Both the position numbers and the translations under genes were made by a program. A DNA stretch of 7,561 nt. Source: Fidelibacterota bacterium (GTDB taxonomy: Bacteria; Fidelibacterota; Marinisomatia; Marinisomatales; UBA1611). This document shows positions 1-6,376 of the stretch, in pieces. Location: positions 1-7,561 of the forward strand of contig DTUG01000202.1 in assembly GCA_012964275.1 (NCBI GenBank), read 5' to 3'. The notes beneath the pieces are model-generated. The model was not told where the DNA came from, did no database searches, and worked only from the letters and a program-made list of their open reading frames with translations. The first letter of the stretch is position 1. The number at the start of each line of letters is the position of its first letter.

Positions 1-429
1 GGTGAAGTAAAAAAAATAGAGAAACCAAAAAGAAAAAATGGAAGGTATACTATAGTTACAATTATAATTGATAATGATTTTATGAAAGGAAGAAAAGAAT
101 ATTCCTATAAAAAAATGAAGGATGGTAAATGGATTTATTATCATGAAGAAAAGATATTTTATAAAAGAAAAATTAATGTTAAAAAAACACAGCAGGTTAA
201 AGTAGGGACAGTATTGAGTGATGATGGTGTGCAATTGCCTAAGAAAATCCATCCTCATATTTTTCGTCATTCTTTTGCGACCCATCTATTACAAGCTGAA
301 GAACCAGCCGATTTGCGATTTATACAAGAGATGTTAGGACACAGTGATATATCATCAACACAGATTTATACACATTTAGATAAAAGAACTTTGATAAAAA
401 CATACAAAAAATTCCATCCACGAGCTTAA
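1..429 (+). CDS. Tyrosine recombinase (Xer-type C-terminus), 5' partial, with atypical AT-rich N-terminal part
   Basis: The frame is open from base 1, so the gene starts outside the window; the first in-window ATG (base 82) is probably internal. Counting residues from base 1, about 79-142 match the C-terminal catalytic part of XerC/XerD-family recombinases. H86 and R89 form the HxxR motif (HIFRHSFATHLL), H114 lies in LGHSDIS, Y123 in QIYTH is the expected nucleophile, and the protein ends in the typical FHPRA. These enzymes cut and rejoin DNA through a phosphotyrosine. The arginine of box I should lie upstream, outside the window. Oddities: residues 1-78 are lysine-rich and show none of the usual Xer beta-hairpin (GKGxKxR) or LFLNxxG sequence. 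Also, 'AEEPADLR' is about two residues longer than the usual 'NGADLR'. Composition is 21% G+C over the first 180 bases and 34.5% over 181-429. It may be a mobile-element integrase, a diverged Xer or a chimera. The recombinase tail is secure; the function of the whole is not. Confidence 0.75.
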   Translation, partial: GEVKKIEKPKRKNGRYTIVTIIIDNDFMKGRKEYSYKKMKDGKWIYYHEEKIFYKRKINVKKTQQVKVGTVLSDDGVQLPKKIHPHIFRHSFATHLLQAEEPADLRFIQEMLGHSDISSTQIYTHLDKRTLIKTYKKFHPRA

Positions 430-443
430 AATACTAAAAAAAC

Positions 444-1079
444 ATGCTTTTCCGACTTGACCCACAGGCACTGGTTCTGCTCATTCCAGCTCTGATCTTT
501 GCATTATCCTTTCATGAGTATGCTCATGCCTGGATGGCATACCGCCTTGGTGATAACACGGCCGCCCGAATGGGACGACTGACATTAAATCCCATGGCAC
601 ACTTGGATCCCATGGGTTCGATGATGATTCTTTTCGTGGGATTTGGCTGGGCAAAACCAGTTCCGGTGGATCCCAGATTTCTACGTAATCCCAGAACCGA
701 TATGATGAAGGTGGCTGCTGCAGGTCCCCTGGCAAATTTCATTTTAGCTTTTTGTGGTGGTATGATATTACGCTCATTAAATGGGAGTGGCTTATTGAAT
801 GAAGCAATACTAATTATGCTCTTATATTTTATTCAGATCAATATTGCACTGGCAGTATTTAACTTGATACCCATTGCACCCTTGGATGGGTCACAAATCT
901 TTTCCGGTTATCTGGCTCGCACGAACCCGGATCTAGCCTGGAAAATCCAAACTTACGGTCCGCAGGTACTGTTTGGTGTTATCCTCATTGGTTATTTAAC
1001 GGGATTTTCCATTATCTGGATGATCATGAGACCCTTTGTTAGTTTTTTCATGTTTCTTTTTGCCGGAATACCACTATGA
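444..1079 (+). CDS. Site-2 protease family (M50) zinc metalloprotease, membrane
   Basis: This 211-residue polytopic membrane protein belongs to the small, PDZ-less branch of the M50 family, which cleaves substrates within the membrane. The zinc motif HExxH is H24-E25-Y-A-H28, inside the first hydrophobic segment. The second conserved site is N140LIPIAPLDG149, where D148 should be the third zinc ligand. Family signatures GWAKPVPVDPR (69-79) and GPLANF (94-99) are present. Further hydrophobic segments lie around 94-109, 120-146 and 174-208, so 4-6 membrane spans are likely. The length is normal for the group. The ATG lies 14 bases after the upstream stop and has no Shine-Dalgarno site, but it gives the usual short N-terminus before HExxH. 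The stop overlaps an ATG (ATGA at 1076-1079) of a possible small gene. The substrate is unknown, and nothing nearby (no anti-sigma factor) suggests one. Confidence 0.93.
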   Translation: MLFRLDPQALVLLIPALIFALSFHEYAHAWMAYRLGDNTAARMGRLTLNPMAHLDPMGSMMILFVGFGWAKPVPVDPRFLRNPRTDMMKVAAAGPLANFILAFCGGMILRSLNGSGLLNEAILIMLLYFIQINIALAVFNLIPIAPLDGSQIFSGYLARTNPDLAWKIQTYGPQVLFGVILIGYLTGFSIIWMIMRPFVSFFMFLFAGIPL

Positions 1080-1085
1080 CCGCAG

Positions 1086-1217
1086 ATGAATTATTTCAAG
1101 CGAATATTACCCCAGCGAATAAAAAAAGTTAGATCCATCTGGTGGCTTCTGGGAATATTCATTGCTGTTTTATATCTTATTTATTATCTGAATAATATTG
1201 TATCTGAAGGATATTGA
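1086..1217 (+). CDS. Small single-pass membrane protein, unrecognised
   Basis: This 43-residue frame fills the otherwise empty gap between the protease and ftcD. Its N-terminus is strongly basic (K5, R6, R11, K13, K14, R16). It is followed by a hydrophobic stretch, residues about 18-35 (IWWLLGIFIAVLYLIYYL), then a short polar tail, giving an N-in single-span topology. It ends 2 bases before the ftcD ATG, and ftcD's ribosome binding site lies inside its last codons, so translation may be coupled. There is no clear ribosome binding site of its own. An alternative start at 1076, overlapping the protease stop as ATGA, opens a different frame that ends after 18 codons at 1132, just past an A7 run (1121-1127). 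With one A fewer, the two frames would join into a 46-residue protein with the same membrane segment. I do not recognise a family. The hydrophobic core and tight packing support a real gene, but its exact start is uncertain. Confidence 0.5.
   Translation: MNYFKRILPQRIKKVRSIWWLLGIFIAVLYLIYYLNNIVSEGY
1206..1210 (+). promoter_or_regulatory. Ribosome binding site of ftcD
   Basis: GAAGG with a 9-base spacer to the ATG at 1220. It decides the ftcD start: the in-frame TTG at 1214 would be only 3 bases from this site, and the family begins with the MxLIECVPNFSEG pattern that the ATG gives. Confidence 0.7.
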
Positions 1218-1219
1218 TA

Positions 1220-3055
1220 ATGCAACTGATAGAATGTGTTCCCAATTTTAGTGAAGGAAAGGACCGCACAAAAATTGACAGCATCGTGGAAGCGATCAGT
1301 GGGGTGAGGGGTGTCAAGATCCTGGATGTGGATCCTGGTCCAGATACGAATAGAACTGTGGTTACTATTGTAGGTTCTTCAGATGATGTGTCGGAAGCAG
1401 CTTTTCAGGGAATCAAACGAGCATCAGAAGTGATTGATATGCGCAGCCATTCCGGTGCACACCCGCGGATGGGAGCTACTGACGTGTGTCCTTTTATTCC
1501 GGTGAATGGTGTAACCATTAAAGAATGCGTGGATTTGTCTAAAAAGGTAGGTCATCGTGTGGGAGATGAACTTGCCATCCCTATTTATTTGTATGAGTAT
1601 TCTGCTCAAAAACCAGAACGAAAAAACCTGGCGAATGTTCGGAAAGGTGAATATGAGGGCTTAGCCGATAAATTAAAACACCCTGAATGGGCACCGGATT
1701 ATGGTCCAAGTGAATTTAATGCCCGTGCTGGCGCTACGGTCATGGGATGCCGGGAATTCCTCATTGCCTATAATATTAATCTTAATACCCGAGACCACCG
1801 ATTAGCCACGGACATTGCCCTTGAGCTTCGGGAGGCTGGCAGAGCAGCAAGGGAACCGAGTCCAGCTTCAAAAAACATTCTGGATGGATCTATTTTACGC
1901 TATAAGGATGATGCCTATCCGTGCGGGATCTGCTCTGAAATATGCTCTGATGTTGATAGTCTTGCGGAACACTGGCAGGTTGCCCACGATGAAAATTTCC
2001 TTGAATACATGAATTCACAAGGACGAAACCCGAATGATCTGATCGGGAAATCTGTGAAACGGCCAGGTATGTTCAAAGATGTAAAGGCAATTGGCTGGTA
2101 TGTGGATAGTTACCATCGGGCGCAAATTTCTATTAATTTTAATAATTACAGGCGGTCTAAAATCCACGATGTTTTTGATGTTGTCTGCCGCCTAGCAGAT
2201 CAAAGAGGAATTCGTGTGACCGGGAGTGAATTGGTAGGTTTAATACCGCTGGAAGCTATACTGATGGCTGGTCGCCACTACCTAGAAAAACAGAACCGTT
2301 CTACAGGAGTGCCGGAAGCAGATATTGTGGAATGTGCTGTCCAGTCCCTTGGATTAAATGATGTGTCTGAATTTATTCCAGAAGAAAAGATTATTGATTA
2401 TGCTGTTAACAAAAAAAAGAGGCCGCTTATGGATCAAAGTGGAAATGAGTTTATAAAAGAACTGTCAACTAACAACCCAGCACCGGGAGGAGGAAGCGTT
2501 TCAGCATTCGCTGGTGCTATGGGGGCATCTCTTGCATCTATGGTGGCAGTTTTGACCCATGAGAAAAAGGAATTCCTTACCAGGAAAGAGGAAATGAATG
2601 ATATAGGTGTAGAAGCACAGCAGTTAAAGGACCGTCTGGCATTTTTAGTTGATGAAGATACGAAAGCCTTTAACCGTGTCATGGAAGCTAATCGCCTTTC
2701 TGATGGTACAGATGAGGAAAGAAAAATAAAGGAATCAGCCATAGAAGAATCGAATAAATATGCCATTCAGATACCTATGGAGACGGCAGAACTTTCATTT
2801 CAGGTTATGGAATTATCAGAAAAGCTGGTGGAATGGGGGAATCCTAATTCGGTATCAGATGCTGGAGTAGCAGCTGAAGTTGGTTTGGCAGCGGTACGGG
2901 GAGCCTGCATGAATGTTAAGATCAATCTGCCTGGGATCGATGACCAGGATTATGTTTCAGATATGAATGCCAAGGTATCATCATTGATTAAAAATGCGGA
3001 ATCCCTGCAGAAGACGGTATTTAAAAAAACCATGCAGGTGATAAAAAATGTTTAG
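1220..3055 (+). CDS. ftcD: Bifunctional glutamate formiminotransferase / formiminotetrahydrofolate cyclodeaminase
   Basis: This 611-residue cytosolic enzyme of the last steps of histidine breakdown moves the formimino group from formiminoglutamate to tetrahydrofolate, then deaminates it to 5,10-methenyl-THF. The formiminotransferase domain spans about 2-395: IECVPNFSEG at 4-13, HSGAHPRMGATDVCPF at 77-92 (H81 matches the catalytic histidine of the mammalian enzyme), GATVMGCREFLIAYN at 171-185 and RVTGSELVGLIP at 332-343. The cyclodeaminase domain runs from about 408 to the end: NPAPGGGSVSAFAGA at 419-433, DEDTKAFN at 478-485, PNSVSDAGVAAE at 542-553 and NVKINLPGI at 565-573. About 70 residues (roughly 215-287) between the two formiminotransferase sub-parts are extra; they contain a C2H2 zinc-finger pattern. 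Apart from this insert the domain order is that of animal FTCD. No hutH, hutU or hutI is present in the window, so the histidine pathway must be encoded elsewhere, or the enzyme serves folate one-carbon supply. Confidence 0.95.
   Translation: MQLIECVPNFSEGKDRTKIDSIVEAISGVRGVKILDVDPGPDTNRTVVTIVGSSDDVSEAAFQGIKRASEVIDMRSHSGAHPRMGATDVCPFIPVNGVTIKECVDLSKKVGHRVGDELAIPIYLYEYSAQKPERKNLANVRKGEYEGLADKLKHPEWAPDYGPSEFNARAGATVMGCREFLIAYNINLNTRDHRLATDIALELREAGRAAREPSPASKNILDGSILRYKDDAYPCGICSEICSDVDSLAEHWQVAHDENFLEYMNSQGRNPNDLIGKSVKRPGMFKDVKAIGWYVDSYHRAQISINFNNYRRSKIHDVFDVVCRLADQRGIRVTGSELVGLIPLEAILMAGRHYLEKQNRSTGVPEADIVECAVQSLGLNDVSEFIPEEKIIDYAVNKKKRPLMDQSGNEFIKELSTNNPAPGGGSVSAFAGAMGASLASMVAVLTHEKKEFLTRKEEMNDIGVEAQQLKDRLAFLVDEDTKAFNRVMEANRLSDGTDEERKIKESAIEESNKYAIQIPMETAELSFQVMELSEKLVEWGNPNSVSDAGVAAEVGLAAVRGACMNVKINLPGIDDQDYVSDMNAKVSSLIKNAESLQKTVFKKTMQVIKNV
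1922..1987 (+). other. C2H2 zinc-finger-like motif inserted within FtcD
   Basis: Residues 235-256 of FtcD read C-x2-C-x12-H-x4-H (C235, C238, H251, H256), the classic C2H2 spacing, with a hydrophobic residue at L248 where zinc fingers keep a core leucine. An additional cysteine, C242, lies inside. The motif sits in the extra segment before the conserved KAIGWYVDSY stretch (289-298). The spacing is read directly; zinc binding and any role (folding, oligomerisation, nucleic-acid or partner binding) are inferred. Confidence 0.6.
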
Positions 3056-3069
3056 GGTAAGTTGATCAG

Positions 3070-4821
3070 GTGAATATTTATCCCTTATCTGAGGATTTAC
3101 GCAATAAGATATCTGCCGGCGAGGTGGTGGAAAGGCCGGCATCTGTAGTTAAAGAATTATTAGAAAATAGTATCGATGCTGGTGCGACCGAAATAGAAAT
3201 TGTTATTGAAAAAGGAGGGCATCAGACAATCCAGGTTCGAGATAATGGCCACGGGATGTCAGCAGAGGATCTCCCTGCTTCGGTCAAACGGTACCATACC
3301 AGTAAAATTTCCGAGTTAGACGACCTCTTTTCTATTCATACGTTGGGTTTTCGTGGCGAAGCATTGGCCAGTATCGCTTCAGTTGCAGATTTATCCATAA
3401 TATCAAGCAATGGGGATGGTACAGGGGCAGAATTGCCCATTAAAAACGGTAAACTGGGAAAAGTGCAACCGGCACCGGAAATTGGCGGAACAGAAATCAC
3501 AATACGAAACCTATTTTATAATACTCCAGCAAGGAAAAAATTCCTCAAATCTCCCCGGACTGAGCTTCGTAAAGTTATAGATGTGGTACGACGATTTGGT
3601 CTGGCCTATCCAGAGGTTGGTTTCAGTCTTACATCTGATACTAGGAAAATAGTCAATGTGCTTTCAGAAAGCCTGGATGAGAGGATCAATTCACTCTTTG
3701 ATAGGACTTACAGAAAGAACCTGCTGCCCCTAACTATTTCCAAAGGGGATTATATTTTTTCGGGATTTGTAGGTAACCTGAACCTGGTACGTCGCCGTCC
3801 GGGTGAGCAATACCTGTTTCTAAACCGCAGATTTATCAAAGACCGTCTTTTAAATTCTGCTGTTTATTCTGCTTATCGATCTCTAGTGAAACGAGGCGAG
3901 TTCCCTTTTTTTGTTATTAACCTTATTATACCTGCAGATCAGGTAGATGTAAATGTTCATCCTATGAAGATCGAAGCTCGGTTCAAGGACGAATGGAGAG
4001 TATACCATGTTTTAAAATCCGGTGTTACCAATACCATAGAAACAATCCTCAAAACCATACCAGATTTCGATAAACAAAAGGAAAACTACCAGTCATTTTT
4101 TAACAACATCTCTGCAATGAATAATCCAGACCAGGACAAACTCCATTTTCAGAGTCAAGGAACTCAAGAACAACCAGCTCAGCCGGCCCAATTAAACCGG
4201 GCGAAGGATTATGCGTCCCGTTTGGCTAAACCGGGACCGGAGACAGATGATATTGCAATTGACAGGATCTGGCAGGTACACAGTAAGTATATTGTCTCGG
4301 AGATCAGCAGCGGTTTGGTGATTATCGATCAGCATGTAGCTCATGAACGGGTATTATATGAAGAGGCTATGATAGCGTTTGAATCAACAGCAATGGCATC
4401 CCAGATATTGCTCTTCCCGGAAGTTCTGGAATTTTCCAGCGATGAATTCGATGGGCTGTTAGATATCTTGCCTTACTTGGAAAAAATCGGGTTTAAGATC
4501 AAAAAGGCCGGTGATTTTTCTATTAGCGTAGAAGCTACTCCGTCCGATATTAGCTGGGGAAATGAGCGTCAGGTTATTCGCGAAATCATTGATGATTTTC
4601 TTGAAACTCGTGAAACATCCAGTTCCTATAAAGAAGGTCTGGCGGCTTCGTTTGCCTGCAAGGCAGCAGTGAAAGCTGGTGATCAACTAACTCAAGAGGA
4701 ATTGCAGTTGCTGGTCAACCGACTTTTTGCTACAGAGCACCCCTATTACTGTCCTCATGGGCGTCCCATCATCGTGCAGATGTCCCTGGATGAACTGGAT
4801 AAGCGATTTGAGCGAGTTTAG
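3070..4821 (+). CDS. mutL: DNA mismatch repair protein MutL, endonuclease type
   Basis: This 583-residue protein couples MutS mismatch recognition to strand removal. The N-terminal GHKL ATPase (about 1-325) has E29 and N33 in ELLENSIDAGA, DNGHGM (58-63), TLGFRGEAL (91-99), NTPARKKFL (151-159) and K300 in DVNVHPMK, corresponding to the conserved lysine of E. coli MutL. A short Q/P-rich linker (about 332-395) leads to the C-terminal dimerisation and nuclease domain. There the metal motif reads DQHVAHERVLYE (420-431), against the usual DQHAxxExxxxE; the ACK form of the ACR motif is at 529-531 and CPHGRP at 561-566. These predict a nicking MutL, typical of bacteria lacking MutH. The start is GTG: an in-frame TAA lies 12 bases upstream, and the MNIYPL...KISAGEVVERPASVV opening fits the family. 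A weak AGGG (3054-3057) overlaps the ftcD stop. It lies 14 bases after ftcD, and its stop overlaps that of the convergent sixA-like gene. Confidence 0.97.
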   Translation: MNIYPLSEDLRNKISAGEVVERPASVVKELLENSIDAGATEIEIVIEKGGHQTIQVRDNGHGMSAEDLPASVKRYHTSKISELDDLFSIHTLGFRGEALASIASVADLSIISSNGDGTGAELPIKNGKLGKVQPAPEIGGTEITIRNLFYNTPARKKFLKSPRTELRKVIDVVRRFGLAYPEVGFSLTSDTRKIVNVLSESLDERINSLFDRTYRKNLLPLTISKGDYIFSGFVGNLNLVRRRPGEQYLFLNRRFIKDRLLNSAVYSAYRSLVKRGEFPFFVINLIIPADQVDVNVHPMKIEARFKDEWRVYHVLKSGVTNTIETILKTIPDFDKQKENYQSFFNNISAMNNPDQDKLHFQSQGTQEQPAQPAQLNRAKDYASRLAKPGPETDDIAIDRIWQVHSKYIVSEISSGLVIIDQHVAHERVLYEEAMIAFESTAMASQILLFPEVLEFSSDEFDGLLDILPYLEKIGFKIKKAGDFSISVEATPSDISWGNERQVIREIIDDFLETRETSSSYKEGLAASFACKAAVKAGDQLTQEELQLLVNRLFATEHPYYCPHGRPIIVQMSLDELDKRFERV

Positions 4822-5309
4822 TGCAATTCCTTTGGTCGTGTCAGCCATGCCAGGGTTCCCTGCCCGAACCTGATTTCTTTCCAGGCTGACACTTCAAAAT
4901 CTAACCGGGCCATAGATGCAGTAGGAAACCGGATCCAACCTGAATTCGTGCAGTTGGAAATGAAAGATGAGAATGTTGGTTCGTGTCCCACCAGGCAGGC
5001 GACTCCCATGCTATCATTTATATTATAAAGTAGATCGAGCAATGTACCCGATGAACCCCCATATATGGATCTATCCAATTTGAATTCCGATGACCACTCG
5101 CCACTTTCCATGGCTAGTTGTACTGTTGTTTTGGCTCGAACAGCGGGAGAGGAAATGACAAGGTCGGGCATTTGATCTAAATCTGCCAGGTATTTCCCCA
5201 TCCGTTTAGCAGCTTTGATTCCGCGTTTCGCTAATGGCCGGTTGTGGTCTGTATTATAAACAGCGTCCCAGTCGGACTTCCCATGCCGGAATAGAATAAC
5301 TGATTTCAT
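4818..5309 (-). CDS. sixA: SixA-like phosphohistidine phosphatase (histidine phosphatase superfamily)
   Basis: This 163-residue cytosolic protein belongs to the branch-1 histidine phosphatase superfamily. The catalytic RHG is R8-H9-G10, followed by KSDWD. RPLAKRGIKAAKRMG (24-38) is the SixA-type signature, R58 in SSPAVRAKTT is the second phosphate-binding arginine, and H109-E110 in VGHEP complete the pocket. The FPTASMARLDF ending (128-138) is also typical. E. coli SixA removes phosphate from phosphohistidine in the phosphotransfer proteins ArcB and NPr; the target here is unknown. The length fits the SixA family. It is the last gene of the minus-strand operon: its ATG overlaps the stop of the DUF1801 gene (ATGA) behind a good ribosome binding site, so coupled translation is likely. 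Its stop lies inside the last codons of mutL. The symbol is by family resemblance, not proven equivalence. Confidence 0.88.
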   Translation of the reverse strand: MKSVILFRHGKSDWDAVYNTDHNRPLAKRGIKAAKRMGKYLADLDQMPDLVISSPAVRAKTTVQLAMESGEWSSEFKLDRSIYGGSSGTLLDLLYNINDSMGVACLVGHEPTFSSFISNCTNSGWIRFPTASMARLDFEVSAWKEIRFGQGTLAWLTRPKELH

Positions 5310-5752
5310 TTTTTCCTCATGGATTCGTATCGTGCAATATAATCATCTACCGATATCATCGAAATAAGTTCTCCGATGGTTTCTAATGGTATCTTTTCCA
5401 GTTTTGTGAACCGGATACAGGATTTACCCATATTCGGTTTTATTCCCATGTCTTCAAACGCATCCTTTAGAATTTTCTGTTGTTTTTCGCTGGTGTAGAC
5501 TCCATGCATGTAAATGGCCATGTGTCTTTTTTGCGAGGCCAAAGCAACGTAAAAGAGTGGCTGGCCATTGTACGTGTCCGGGTAGGTTTCCAGGGGAATC
5601 TCATAACTGATCATGCCCCAGGTCATAGTTTCTTGATACCCAGCGGGAAGGTTATTTAAAATTACATCACGAATTGTAGAAATTATTCTACTGCGGTCGT
5701 CAGGTAGTTCATTTAAATATTCATTAACAGTCTGTGCTTTACTTTGAACCAT
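5306..5752 (-). CDS. DUF1801 domain protein (YdhG-like)
   Basis: This 148-residue soluble protein is built almost entirely of one DUF1801 domain. Recognisable features are the opening VNEYLNELPDDRSRIISTIRDVI (9-31), ETMTWGMISYEIP (41-53) with the conserved W-G-M-x-S/P-Y core, FYVALASQKRHMAIYMHG (67-84), and the KSCIRF segment (109-114) with a closing helix. Members of this family are widespread and mostly uncharacterised; one Bacillus relative has been linked to intracellular iron handling, which cannot be assumed here. No signal peptide or membrane segment is seen. The gene starts 2 bases after the cyclophilin stop without a visible Shine-Dalgarno site, and its end overlaps the sixA-like start, so it sits mid-operon. 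Confidence 0.85.
   Translation of the reverse strand: MVQSKAQTVNEYLNELPDDRSRIISTIRDVILNNLPAGYQETMTWGMISYEIPLETYPDTYNGQPLFYVALASQKRHMAIYMHGVYTSEKQQKILKDAFEDMGIKPNMGKSCIRFTKLEKIPLETIGELISMISVDDYIARYESMRKK
5315..5318 (-). promoter_or_regulatory. Ribosome binding site of the sixA-like gene
   Basis: GAGG on the minus strand, separated by five A residues from the ATG at 5309. It lies inside the final codons of the upstream DUF1801 gene and supports coupled translation through the ATGA overlap. Confidence 0.65.
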
Positions 5753-5754
5753 AT

Positions 5755-6351
5755 TTAAATTCGTTTAATAGATATGATCTTAACTATTTTTTCCAGTAGT
5801 TGGCCGTTTACAGGCATCACCTGGATTTTTTTAACAACATTCATCCCTGAAGTTACTTTTCCGAAAGCTGCAAATCCCTGCCCATCCGGATTTCGCCTAC
5901 CGCCAAAATCCAGCTCTGGCTGATCATTAATACATATGAAAAATTCTGAACTTGCGGTTCCAGGTTCCAATCTTGCCATGGAAATGGTACCGTTTTCATG
6001 TATTATTCCCGTTTTTTCCGTTATTTCATGCTCAATGGGAGCAAGTTCCATAGGATGTTTGTCAAACCCCAGCCCGCCCTGGATCACTTCGATAAGAATA
6101 TCATTATCGGGTTGGTTTTTTAAATGAACCACCCTGTAAAAATGAGCATCTTCATACCGGTGTTCATCTAAATATTCCAAAAAATTGAATACAGTGACAG
6201 GTGCTTTCTCCGGGTAAAGATCCATATTTATTGTACCCAGTTCTGTTTCCATAACAACCTTAATATTGGATTCGCTTTGACAACAAATAGTCAATAAAAG
6301 TAAGTGGGAAAAAAGTAAATTTCTGATAGAAAATTGAGGGATGATCATCAT
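5755..6351 (-). CDS. Exported cyclophilin-type peptidyl-prolyl cis-trans isomerase
   Basis: This 198-residue protein has a hydrophobic leader (about 8-24) and one cyclophilin domain from about residue 31. Such enzymes speed proline isomerisation during folding; the leader places this one outside the cytoplasm. Conserved pieces are TELGTINMDLYPEKAPVTVFNF (36-57), FYRV with catalytic-type R73, VIQGG with Q91, GTISMAR (121-127), SSEFFI (134-139, F137/F138) and FAAFGKV (160-166). The segment between FYRV and VIQGG is longer than in standard cyclophilins (NQPDNDILIE), as in a subgroup I recall from several environmental bacteria. The leader ends in LLLLTICCQSES; C23 or C24 could be a lipidated cysteine, but I or C at the -1 position fits the lipobox poorly. 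The start could be either of the two adjacent ATGs, and neither has a ribosome binding site. It lies 25 bases after the aminotransferase gene in the same operon. Confidence 0.9.
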   Translation of the reverse strand: MMIIPQFSIRNLLFSHLLLLTICCQSESNIKVVMETELGTINMDLYPEKAPVTVFNFLEYLDEHRYEDAHFYRVVHLKNQPDNDILIEVIQGGLGFDKHPMELAPIEHEITEKTGIIHENGTISMARLEPGTASSEFFICINDQPELDFGGRRNPDGQGFAAFGKVTSGMNVVKKIQVMPVNGQLLEKIVKIISIKRI

Positions 6352-6376
6352 TTAAATTATCTTGGTTGTTATTACT

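Noticed and set aside
82..84. ATG as start of the recombinase gene
   Set aside because: The same frame is open back to base 1 with no stop, so this methionine is more likely internal; the gene is treated as partial.
431..451. Near-palindrome around AAAACATGCTTTT as a recombination or operator site
   Set aside because: The symmetry is broken by an unpaired base and the arms are mostly A/T runs next to a start codon; chance is enough to explain it.
481..742. Minus-strand open frames opposite the protease gene
   Set aside because: They are shadows of a well-conserved M50 gene, show no recognisable domain and have proline-rich, shadow-like composition.
1214..1216. TTG start for ftcD, giving two extra residues
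   Set aside because: The ATG at 1220 has the better spacing to GAAGG and gives the family N-terminus.
2434..2766. 110-codon minus-strand frame inside ftcD
   Set aside because: It lies fully opposite the conserved cyclodeaminase domain and resembles no family I know.
3056..3069. Terminator or promoter between ftcD and mutL
   Set aside because: Only 14 bases, with no inverted repeat or hexamers; read-through is more likely.
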